Part shown: positions 37,806 through 45,023 of the stretch, piece by piece
Position numbering within the stretch: the stretch's first letter is position 1
Layout: each line of letters begins with the position of its first letter
Origin: Spirochaetales bacterium
Lineage (GTDB): Bacteria; Spirochaetota; Spirochaetia; DAHUYW01
Assembly: GCA_027306915.1 (NCBI GenBank)
Contig: DAHUYW010000031.1
Span: forward strand, 1-49,023
Direction: 5' to 3'
DNA: 49,023 bases
Made by a program: the position numbers and the translations under genes
The notes under the pieces: generated by a model
Seen by the model: only the letters and a program-made list of their open reading frames with translations
Databases searched by the model: none
Told to the model about the DNA's origin: nothing

Positions 37806-38353
37806 CGATCCATTCTCCACGAGGGACTCCGGTTCCGGCAGGCCGGGAATCCAGGGCTAAGGTCTACCTCGGGCTCGGCTCGAACAAAGGAGCACGCGTC
37901 GAGAACATCACCCGCGCCTGTGAGCTGCTCGCCTGCCACCTCAGCGACTTCGAGTCGGCCTCGCTTTACGAGACCGCTCCCCAGGAAGTCCTCGACCAGC
38001 CGCCCTTCCTCAACACGGTGGTAGCAGGACGGACGGAGCTCGGCGCTACAGTCCTGCTCGAGTCGCTCCACTCGATCGAGGCTGCCCTCGGGCGCGACAG
38101 GGCAAGCGAGCGCCTCAAGGGACCCCGGCCCATCGATATCGACCTTCTGCTCTATGGGTCGGATATCATCGCGCACGAGAGTCTCGTAATTCCTCACCCG
38201 AGGATGCACGTTCGGAAGTTCGTCCTAATACCCCTCCTTGAGCTCGACCCCGAGCTGCTCGACCCCGCCGCCTCGGTTCCATACGCCGACTATCTTGCCC
38301 AACTCCCGCCGCAGGGTATTTACTACTTCGGAGCGACGCGTTATAGTCACTGA
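37802..38353 (+). CDS. folK: 2-amino-4-hydroxy-6-hydroxymethyldihydropteridine pyrophosphokinase, apparent CTG start
   Basis: A 183-residue HPPK of the folate pathway, which moves pyrophosphate from ATP to the pterin. The motifs [56 protein letters not shown] (metal-binding Asp pair) and [23 protein letters not shown] are all in one frame. That frame is open from an in-frame TGA at 37793, but no ATG, GTG or TTG occurs before 38018, which is too late since it would cut off the first about 72 residues, including GLGSNKG. CTG 37802 overlaps the recA stop as CTGA, with AGGG 9 nt upstream. A gene call from 38018 would be wrong. A sequence error is the other explanation. Confidence 0.88.
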   Translation: MTIHSPRGTPVPAGRESRAKVYLGLGSNKGARVENITRACELLACHLSDFESASLYETAPQEVLDQPPFLNTVVAGRTELGATVLLESLHSIEAALGRDRASERLKGPRPIDIDLLLYGSDIIAHESLVIPHPRMHVRKFVLIPLLELDPELLDPAASVPYADYLAQLPPQGIYYFGATRYSH

Positions 38354-38381
38354 ACCTTGAACACTCACTGCGCGGACGGCG

Positions 38382-39137
38382 ATGGACGACCAGGAACGGA
38401 TCGAGAAGCAGTATTTTAGGCTCGGCGAGTTCGAGGGACCCCTTGACCTCCTGCTCTTCCTGATAAAAAAGAACGAGGTCAACATCTACGACATACCGAT
38501 CGCCCAAATCACCGAGCAGTACCTCGATTTCCTGGCCTACGCGACGAAGGTCAATCTCGACAATCTGACCGAGTTCTACCTCCTCGCGGCGACTCTGCTG
38601 CACATCAAGTCGCAGATGCTTCTCCCCATCGAGGTCGAGATGGACGAGGAGTTCGCCGACCCTCGCAAGGAGCTTGTCGATCGCCTCATCGAGTACCAGA
38701 AGTACAAGAAGATGTCCGAGCTTATCGCCGAAAAGGAGCGAGAGGCCGAATGGGTCATCGAGCGTAAGCGCAAGCAGCGGGTTCTGCCATTTCCCGACGA
38801 CGATGACCTCTGGGAGCAGATCGACGTCTGGGACCTGCTGAAGACCTTCGCCACGATGATGACCTCGCTCTCATCGGAGAGGATCATCGACCTCTATGAA
38901 GAGATCACGGTCAACGAGAAGATAAGCCTCATCAACGAGCTCCTTGAGACGAAGGGTGAGTTCCTCTTTACCGACCTGATAGTCCGTACCCAATCCCACC
39001 TCGAGATCATCTGTGCCTTCCTTGCAATCCTCGAAGCCGTGAAGCTGCGCCGTATCGCGGTTTTTCAGAACCGCCTCTTCGGCGACATTCGCGTAAGGCC
39101 CCACCCGACGCCCGTCGTCGCAGGAGAAAGCGCATGA
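38382..39137 (+). CDS. scpA: Segregation and condensation protein A
   Basis: A 251-residue kleisin, ScpA, which with ScpB joins the two arms of SMC in chromosome condensation. The signature opening is LGEFEGPLDLLLFLIKKNEVNIYDIPIAQITEQYLDFL, with a helix LDNLTEFYLLAATLLHIKSQMLLP next. The C-terminal winged helix has VRTQSHLEIICAFLAILEAVKLRRIAVFQNRLFGDI. It starts 28 bp after folK and overlaps scpB by 4 bp (ATGA). No smc gene is in the window. Confidence 0.95.
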   Translation: MDDQERIEKQYFRLGEFEGPLDLLLFLIKKNEVNIYDIPIAQITEQYLDFLAYATKVNLDNLTEFYLLAATLLHIKSQMLLPIEVEMDEEFADPRKELVDRLIEYQKYKKMSELIAEKEREAEWVIERKRKQRVLPFPDDDDLWEQIDVWDLLKTFATMMTSLSSERIIDLYEEITVNEKISLINELLETKGEFLFTDLIVRTQSHLEIICAFLAILEAVKLRRIAVFQNRLFGDIRVRPHPTPVVAGESA

Positions 39138-39676
39138 GCCTGGAGACGGAGATCGGTCTCGTAGAGGCCGTTCTCTTCCTCGAGAGCGAGCCGATCGACG
39201 TGAAGGGGCTCGTCGGCGCCACGGGACTCGCGCGCGAGGTCGTTCTTCAGGCGCTCGCCGAGCTTCGCACGCACTACGAAGGCGAGCTCCACGGAATTGC
39301 AATAGTCGAGATCGCCGGAGGCTACATGCTCGCTCCGAAGACCGCCCTCTGGGAATCCCTGAAGGAACGGTACGGCAAAAAGAACGAGAACCGGCTCTCG
39401 CGGGCGGCCCTCGAGACTCTCGCAATCATCGCCTATTCACAGCCGATCACGAGGGGCGAGATCGAAAGCCTTCGCGGGGTCTCGGCCGACGGGATGATCA
39501 AGGCTCTGCTCGATCGCGGTTTCATCCGTGACGTGGGCAAGAAGGAGGCTCCCGGGCGACCGACCCAGTACGGAACGACAAGAGACTTTCTCAAAGCCTT
39601 TCATCTCAACAGCATCGCCGACCTCCCCAAGCTCGATGACCTGAATCGCGAGAGGTTTGAGCTCGATGGAGAGTAG
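39134..39676 (+). CDS. scpB: Segregation and condensation protein B
   Basis: A 180-residue ScpB with two winged-helix domains. It opens with LVEAVLFLESEPIDVKGLVGATG, and the second domain carries LSRAALETLAIIAYSQPITRGEIESLRGVSADGMIKALLDRGFIRDVGKKEAPGRPTQYGTT in pieces typical of the family, ending with FLKAFHLNSIADLPKL. The start overlaps the scpA stop, matching their roles in one complex. It overlaps the next gene by 11 bp. Confidence 0.95.
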   Translation: MSLETEIGLVEAVLFLESEPIDVKGLVGATGLAREVVLQALAELRTHYEGELHGIAIVEIAGGYMLAPKTALWESLKERYGKKNENRLSRAALETLAIIAYSQPITRGEIESLRGVSADGMIKALLDRGFIRDVGKKEAPGRPTQYGTTRDFLKAFHLNSIADLPKLDDLNRERFELDGE

Positions 39677-40427
39677 CAAGGGCGCAGGCGAAAAGACCCT
39701 CGGGGTAAGGCTTCAGCTCTACATGGCGCGCTGCGGGGTCGCCTCACGCCGAGCCTGCGAAACGCTCATTGCGGAGGGACGCGTTCGGTTGAACGGAGCC
39801 GTGGTGAAGGAGAGGGGCGTACGGGTCCTTCCCGGCGACAAAGTGCTCGTCAACGGCCGGCCTCTCCGGGCGACCGTGAAGGCGCTGTACGTTGCGCTCC
39901 ACAAGCCGCGCGGCTACATCTGCACGAGCAGCGATCCGCAGGGAAGGCCGCTTGCGCTCGATCTGCTGCGCGATCGCTACGGAAGCCGTCTCTTCTCGGT
40001 CGGCAGGCTCGATTACCTTTCATCCGGGCTCATTCTCTTTACCAACGACGGCGAGTTCGCCCGGAAGGTGGCGCATCCCTCGTCCAGCATCGAGAAGGAG
40101 TACCTCGTCGAGACAAAGCTTCCGGTTCCGGAGGAGCTCCTTGTCCGCTTTACCCGAGGCATCGTGATAGACGGGGTCGACTATCGCATCCTGCGCTACC
40201 GGCGGCGCAGCTCGACGCGCGTCGAGGTCGTGCTGGCGGAGGGAAAGAACCGAGAGATCAGGAACCTCTTCACGGCCCATCGCATCCCTGTCACTCGAAT
40301 TCACAGGGTCCGCATCGGAATCGTCGAGATCAAGGGGCTGCAGCCTGGCCGCCACCGACCGCTTGCACCCAAAGAGGTGGCGTGGCTGCTCGATCCACCC
40401 GGCAAGGACGATGGTCATATCCATTGA
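39666..40427 (+). CDS. RluB/RsuA-family rRNA pseudouridine synthase
   Basis: A 253-residue pseudouridine synthase with an N-terminal S4 RNA-binding domain (LQLYMARCGVASRRACETLIAEGRVRLNG) and a catalytic domain with GRLDYLSSGLILFTNDGEF holding the catalytic Asp, then EKEYLVET and GKNREIRNLF. RluB modifies 23S rRNA position 2605; RsuA and RluF are close relatives, so the exact target is inferred from the scpAB neighbourhood, which usually means RluB. The start is ATG 39666 (AGAGG 10 nt upstream); TTG 39657 is also in frame. It overlaps scpB by 11 bp and cmk by 17 bp. Confidence 0.9.
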   Translation: MESSKGAGEKTLGVRLQLYMARCGVASRRACETLIAEGRVRLNGAVVKERGVRVLPGDKVLVNGRPLRATVKALYVALHKPRGYICTSSDPQGRPLALDLLRDRYGSRLFSVGRLDYLSSGLILFTNDGEFARKVAHPSSSIEKEYLVETKLPVPEELLVRFTRGIVIDGVDYRILRYRRRSSTRVEVVLAEGKNREIRNLFTAHRIPVTRIHRVRIGIVEIKGLQPGRHRPLAPKEVAWLLDPPGKDDGHIH

Positions 40428-41076
40428 CGGCCCCGCGGGAGCCGGCAAGAGCACGGCAGCCCGCTCGCTTGCCAGCCAGGCCGGTCTTTTCTACATCAAC
40501 TCCGGCAACTTCTACCGCGCAATCACCCTCGCGGTCCTCGACGCAGGAACCGAGCCGTCCGATTCCAAGGCCGTCCTCGAGACTGCCCGCCTCGCCTCGG
40601 TCGAGATTGTAGCCGGACGCATCCGGCTCAACGGCAAGGAGGTCGAGGAGGAGCTGCACACCGACCGCGTCGATCGGTGGGTGGCCCAACATTCGGCCAT
40701 TCCCGAGGTGCGGGCGATCGTCAACAGCAGGCTGCGGGAGGCGGTTCGGGGGCTCGACGTGATCGTCGAGGGCCGCGATATCGGCACCGCGGTCTTCCCC
40801 GACGCGGAGATCAAGGTGTACCTGGACGCCTCGATCCGGATGAGGGCAAAGAGGCGCTTCGAGCAGGGCATCAGCGCGCTGTCTCTGCCTGAGATCGAAG
40901 AAAACATCCGAAAGCGCGACGAGATCGACAAGAACAAACCCGTCGGAAGCCTGAAGATTGCCGAGGACGCTCTGTACGTAGACTCCTCGGACTTGACCAT
41001 AGATGAAGTTTGTGAGAGAGTGATGCGAAAAATCCGAAAGCTCAGGTCGCTATCGTCCAGGAGTCGGTTCACATAA
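40411..41076 (+). CDS. cmk: Cytidylate kinase
   Basis: A 221-residue CMP/dCMP kinase. It opens with VISIDGPAGAGKSTAARSLA (P-loop) and INSGNFYRAITL, then VIVEGRDIGTAVFPDAEIKVYLDAS, RAKRRFEQ, and ends with ALYVDSSDLTIDEVCERVM. The family usually reads DTGAMYRA where this protein reads NSGNFYRA. The start ATG 40411 puts the P-loop at residue 7 as usual; an upstream reading from 40363 lies inside the previous gene. It overlaps that gene by 17 bp and rpsA by 1 bp (TAATG). The cmk-rpsA pair is common in bacteria. Confidence 0.94.
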   Translation: MVISIDGPAGAGKSTAARSLASQAGLFYINSGNFYRAITLAVLDAGTEPSDSKAVLETARLASVEIVAGRIRLNGKEVEEELHTDRVDRWVAQHSAIPEVRAIVNSRLREAVRGLDVIVEGRDIGTAVFPDAEIKVYLDASIRMRAKRRFEQGISALSLPEIEENIRKRDEIDKNKPVGSLKIAEDALYVDSSDLTIDEVCERVMRKIRKLRSLSSRSRFT

Positions 41077-42785
41077 TGGCAGACAGAGAGTCTATGAGTG
41101 AAGCACAGAATCCTACAACCCTACAAGAAGAGTACTTGAAGTCGTTCGAAGACCTGGAGGAAGGACAGCTAATCGACGGCAAGGTCGTCGAGATCGGACC
41201 CGAGAATGTTTTTGTCGATGTCGGATATAAGTCGGAGGGGAAGATCCCCCTTGCGGAATTCCTCGAAAAACCGCAGCTCGGCGACACCGTCAGCGTAGTT
41301 CTCGTCCACAAAGAGGGCAAGTCGGGGGCGGTCGTCGTTTCCAAGAACAAGGCCGACGTCAAGATCTTCTGGAAGAAGCTTCGCCAGGCCTACCAAGACA
41401 ACCAGCCGGTAGAAGGGAAGTTCATCCGCACCAACAAAGGCGGTTTCGAGGTCGACCTCGGATACGGGGTAATCGCCTTCAATCCCATCTCAAAGGCGGA
41501 CCTCGTCCGCGTCGAGGAGCCGGAGAAATATGTAGGCCTTAGCTCGAAGTTCCTCATCGAGCGCCTGTACAGCGACAACAAGGTGAAGATCGTTCTTTCT
41601 CGCCGGGCATGGCTAGAGGGAGAGGTTGAACGAACGAGGGCTGCCTTCTTCGCCACGCGCGCCACCGGCGACGTCGTGGAGGGCATCGTCAAAAGCTTCA
41701 CCTCCTTCGGCGCCTTCATCGATCTTGGGGGCTTCGACGGACTCCTGCACATCAACGACATGAGCTGGGGACACGTCACCCGCCCGAAGGATTACGTCAA
41801 GAAGGGCGAGAAGATCGAGTTGGTCATCATAAAGCTTGACCAGGAAAACAAGAAGATCAATCTCTCGCTGAAACACTTCACTCCGAATCCGTGGACCGTT
41901 TTCGAGCAGAAGTATCATGTCGACGACACCGTTCGGGGGCGAGTTACCAAGCTCACCGACTTCGGCGCCTTCATCGAGATCGAGGAGGGGATCGAAGGGC
42001 TCGCCCACATCTCCGAGCTTTCATGGGTCAAGCGGGTCAATCATCCGAAAGAGATCCTCAAGGTAGGCGACGATGTCGACGCCAAGATCCTGGGCTACGA
42101 CATCGAGCAGGGCAGGGTGTCCCTCGGCCTGAAGCAGGTTCACCAGAATCCTTGGGACACAATCGAGGAACGCTATCCGGTCGACAAGCACATCGTGGGG
42201 ATCGTAAAGAAGGTGACCAATGCCGGAGCCTTCGTCGAGGTGGAAGAGGGAATCGACGGATTCCTACACGCGGACGATCTCTCCTGGACAAAGAAGGTAA
42301 AGAACCCCGCATCCATGCTCAAGGCCGGCGATCAGATCGAGGCGAAGGTCATCGAGGTCGACCACGAGAACCGCCGCATACGGCTCGGCCTCAAACAACT
42401 ATCGGACGATCCATGGAAGTCCCTGGCGGCCACCTATCCGCGAGGAAGCGTGATCGAGGGGGAGGTCACGAGCGTCACCGACTTCGGCGTCTTTGTTCGG
42501 GCTTTCGGCGACATCGAAGGGCTCATCAACAAGGCCAACCTCGGACAGCCGCCCGATGAGACCGAGGAAGCGGCTCTCGCGAAGTTCAAGAAGGGCGAAA
42601 GGGTCAAGGCGGTCGTAAGCGACGTCAATGTTGCCGGGCAGCGACTTTCCCTCTCCATTCGCGAGTACCTGCGATCGGTGCAGCGCGACGAGATCGCGAA
42701 GTACATCCACGACGATCAGGATGAATCGACGGTAACCCTCGGTGACCTACTCAAGAACAAGGGAAATGATTCATTCGGCTCGTGA
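41076..42785 (+). CDS. rpsA: 30S ribosomal protein S1
   Basis: A 569-residue S1 with six S1 RNA-binding repeats, the number found in Gram-negative bacteria. The repeats begin near residues 30 (GQLIDGKVVEIGPENVFVDVG), 110 (PVEGKFIRTNKGGFEVDLG), 198 (VVEGIVKSFTSFGAFIDLGG), 284 (TVRGRVTKLTDFGAFIEIEEG), 370 (HIVGIVKKVTNAGAFVEVEEG) and 455 (VIEGEVTSVTDFGVFVRA). S1 helps mRNA bind the ribosome. ATG 41076 has AGGAG at 12 nt; a second ATG at 41094 (MSEAQN) is also possible. Its stop is 6 nt before the sigma-54 activator gene. Confidence 0.96.
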   Translation: MADRESMSEAQNPTTLQEEYLKSFEDLEEGQLIDGKVVEIGPENVFVDVGYKSEGKIPLAEFLEKPQLGDTVSVVLVHKEGKSGAVVVSKNKADVKIFWKKLRQAYQDNQPVEGKFIRTNKGGFEVDLGYGVIAFNPISKADLVRVEEPEKYVGLSSKFLIERLYSDNKVKIVLSRRAWLEGEVERTRAAFFATRATGDVVEGIVKSFTSFGAFIDLGGFDGLLHINDMSWGHVTRPKDYVKKGEKIELVIIKLDQENKKINLSLKHFTPNPWTVFEQKYHVDDTVRGRVTKLTDFGAFIEIEEGIEGLAHISELSWVKRVNHPKEILKVGDDVDAKILGYDIEQGRVSLGLKQVHQNPWDTIEERYPVDKHIVGIVKKVTNAGAFVEVEEGIDGFLHADDLSWTKKVKNPASMLKAGDQIEAKVIEVDHENRRIRLGLKQLSDDPWKSLAATYPRGSVIEGEVTSVTDFGVFVRAFGDIEGLINKANLGQPPDETEEAALAKFKKGERVKAVVSDVNVAGQRLSLSIREYLRSVQRDEIAKYIHDDQDESTVTLGDLLKNKGNDSFGS

Positions 42786-42791
42786 TCCGAT

Positions 42792-44306
42792 ATGGTGTTG
42801 ACGTCGAAGATCGATGCAAAGAGACTGGAAACTCTCATCGAGATCAATACCCTCATCAATTCGAACTATACGGATGCCAAGTCTCTCCTGACTCGGATTC
42901 TCGAATCCGCCACTCGCCTCACAAGCTGCGAGGCCTCTTCCCTCCTTCTCGTTAATCCGGAGAACAGCCGCCTTTACTTCGAGATTGCGCTCGGCTCGAA
43001 AGGTCCGGAGATGCAGCGCTTTTCGCTCAAGATGGGCGAGGGGATCGCCGGGTGGGTCGCCCAGCACAACACCTCCCTCATCGTGAACGATGTAGAGCAC
43101 GATTCTCGGTTTTATCCCGACATAAGCAGGAAGATCGGCTTTGCCACGAACTCGATTCTCGCCACACCGATGCGGGTCAGGGATGAGTGTGTAGGGGTCA
43201 TCGAGCTCATCAACAAGCAGGATCAGAGCACCTTCACGAATGAGGATCTCTACTGGACCGAGACCTTCGCCACGCAGGCCGCCATTGCCATCCAGAACGC
43301 CCAGACCTATCAGCGCATGAGGGAGCAGGTCACCATCCTGCAGGACCGGATCCAGGAGACTCAGGGCTATCACACCTTCGTCGGCAAGAGTCAGGCGGTC
43401 CAGGAGACCCTCGAGATAGCAAAGCGAGTGGCCGCCTCCACGACCTCCGTCCTCATCCTGGGCGAGAGCGGCGTCGGTAAGGAGCTCTTTGCCGAGCAGA
43501 TTCATCTCAATTCGGCGCGAAAGAACGGGCCCTTCATTCGGGTGAACTGCGCAGCGCTGCCGGAGCATCTTCTCGAAAGCGAGCTCTTCGGCCACGTGAA
43601 GGGCGCGTTCACGGACGCGATAGCCGACCGCCGGGGGCGCTTCGAGATCGCTGACGGAGGGACCATCTTCCTCGACGAGATCGGCGATTTTCCGTTCAAT
43701 CTCCAGGCAAAGCTCCTTCGGGTGCTGCAGCACCACGCCTTCGAGCGGGTGGGCTCGAGCGATCCGACCCACGTCGACGTGCGAATCATCGCGGCAACGA
43801 ACAAGGACATCGAGAAGGCGATGGCGGAGGGAAGCTTCCGCCAGGATCTCTACTACCGCCTCGCGGTCATCCCTATCCGGGTCCCGCCCCTACGCGAGCG
43901 AACCGAAGACATCCCGGTGCTCGCCGAGCACTTCCTGAAGCGCATCAACCACGAAACGAAGAAGCAGATCCTCGGATTCACCTCGGAAGCCTTGGACGCG
44001 CTACTCACCTACAACTGGCCGGGAAACGTGCGCGAGCTGGAGAACGTCGTGGAACGGGCAGTGGTAATCGCCAAGGGAGAGCACATCCAGCCGGTGGATC
44101 TCATCCTCAACGCGACCGAACGGGGGAGGGGAGACGACTACGGCGGCAAGCCTCTGAAGGAGGCTATAAACCTCTTCAAGAAGCACTTCATTCAGAGGAC
44201 CCTCGAGCAGCATAATTGGAGACAGACCGAGACCGCCCGCCTTCTCGGCGTTCAGCGAACCTATCTTTCGCGTCTGATACGAGAGCTCGAGATCCGGAAA
44301 CAGTAA
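42792..44306 (+). CDS. GAF-domain sigma-54-dependent transcription activator
   Basis: A 504-residue enhancer-binding protein: an N-terminal GAF sensor (about 18-165), a coiled linker, the AAA+ domain (about 195-425) and a Fis-type helix-turn-helix (about 470-503, RQTETARLLGVQRTYLSRLIREL). Walker A is GESGVGKE near residue 222 and Walker B is GGTIFLDEIGDF near 297. The sigma-54 contact loop reads G271-A-F-T-D-A rather than GAFTGA, a variant I have seen in other family members. No receiver domain is present, so control is by a ligand or partner on the GAF domain, as in FhlA- or NifA-like proteins. It is 6 nt after rpsA with no clear ribosome site. Targets are unknown. Confidence 0.93.
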   Translation: MVLTSKIDAKRLETLIEINTLINSNYTDAKSLLTRILESATRLTSCEASSLLLVNPENSRLYFEIALGSKGPEMQRFSLKMGEGIAGWVAQHNTSLIVNDVEHDSRFYPDISRKIGFATNSILATPMRVRDECVGVIELINKQDQSTFTNEDLYWTETFATQAAIAIQNAQTYQRMREQVTILQDRIQETQGYHTFVGKSQAVQETLEIAKRVAASTTSVLILGESGVGKELFAEQIHLNSARKNGPFIRVNCAALPEHLLESELFGHVKGAFTDAIADRRGRFEIADGGTIFLDEIGDFPFNLQAKLLRVLQHHAFERVGSSDPTHVDVRIIAATNKDIEKAMAEGSFRQDLYYRLAVIPIRVPPLRERTEDIPVLAEHFLKRINHETKKQILGFTSEALDALLTYNWPGNVRELENVVERAVVIAKGEHIQPVDLILNATERGRGDDYGGKPLKEAINLFKKHFIQRTLEQHNWRQTETARLLGVQRTYLSRLIRELEIRKQ

Positions 44307-44315
44307 GGAGAAACC

Positions 44316-45011
44316 ATGGCACGTTCACCCGAACCCTCGTCACGCCAGAGAATCGTCTCTGCCCTCACAACGATCATCCAACAAGGCCGCTTCGTTATCC
44401 TCGGAGTTGTCATTGCGGCGCTGGTCGCCGTGATCCTCTACGCAGTCTATACCGAGGTCGCCACGAAGAGGGCCGATGCCGCGACGCGCGCCGTCGAGGC
44501 CATTCAAAAGACTTATGAGGACTGGTCGACCGAGACCGACGCGTCGAAGAAGGCGACTCTCGAGAAAGCAATCGTCGTGCAGACCGACGTCATACTCCGC
44601 AAGTACCCGAGCACCTATGCGGCTCAACGCTCGCTCCTCATGCGCGGCGATCTCGCCTATGGGAACAAGGACTGGAAGAGCGCGGTGAGCTACTACACCC
44701 GCCTTGCGGATCGGTTCCCTACCAGCTACCTCGCTCTCGTCGCGCTGACAAACGGCGCTGCTGCCGACGAGCAACAGGGGAAGACTGCGGGAGCCATCGA
44801 GCTCGACAAGCGCATCCTCACCTACAAGGGCCTCGCGCCCGAGATCCCGAGCGCGATCTTCTCTCTTGGAAGACTCTACGAGGAACAGGGCGACAAGAAG
44901 AATGCGCAGGTCTACTACAACAAGCTGGTCGACCAGTACCCTGACAGCGGTTGGACAAAACTGGCGCGGGACCGTATAATCGCCCTGTCCTTGTCCACGG
45001 AGGGCAAATAG
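44316..45011 (+). CDS. Membrane-anchored TPR protein, YfgM-like
   Basis: A 231-residue protein with one N-terminal membrane segment (about 26-45, RFVILGVVIAALVAVILYAVY) and TPR repeats outside it (SLLMRGDLAYGNKDWKSAVSYYTRLADRFPTS, AIFSLGRLYEEQGDKKNAQVYYNKLVDQYPDS). This matches YfgM/ancillary SecYEG translocon proteins and similar TPR proteins; the exact partner is unknown. AAGGAG lies 5 nt before ATG. It is 9 bp after the sigma-54 activator and 12 bp before the cyclase, so all three share a transcript. Confidence 0.85.
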   Translation: MARSPEPSSRQRIVSALTTIIQQGRFVILGVVIAALVAVILYAVYTEVATKRADAATRAVEAIQKTYEDWSTETDASKKATLEKAIVVQTDVILRKYPSTYAAQRSLLMRGDLAYGNKDWKSAVSYYTRLADRFPTSYLALVALTNGAAADEQQGKTAGAIELDKRILTYKGLAPEIPSAIFSLGRLYEEQGDKKNAQVYYNKLVDQYPDSGWTKLARDRIIALSLSTEGK

Positions 45012-45023
45012 GGCGGAGGCAAA

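Noticed and set aside
44317..44331. A TGGCAC that resembles the -24 box of a sigma-54 promoter
   Set aside because: There is no GC doublet at the correct -12 distance, and it lies within the first codons of the YfgM-like gene.
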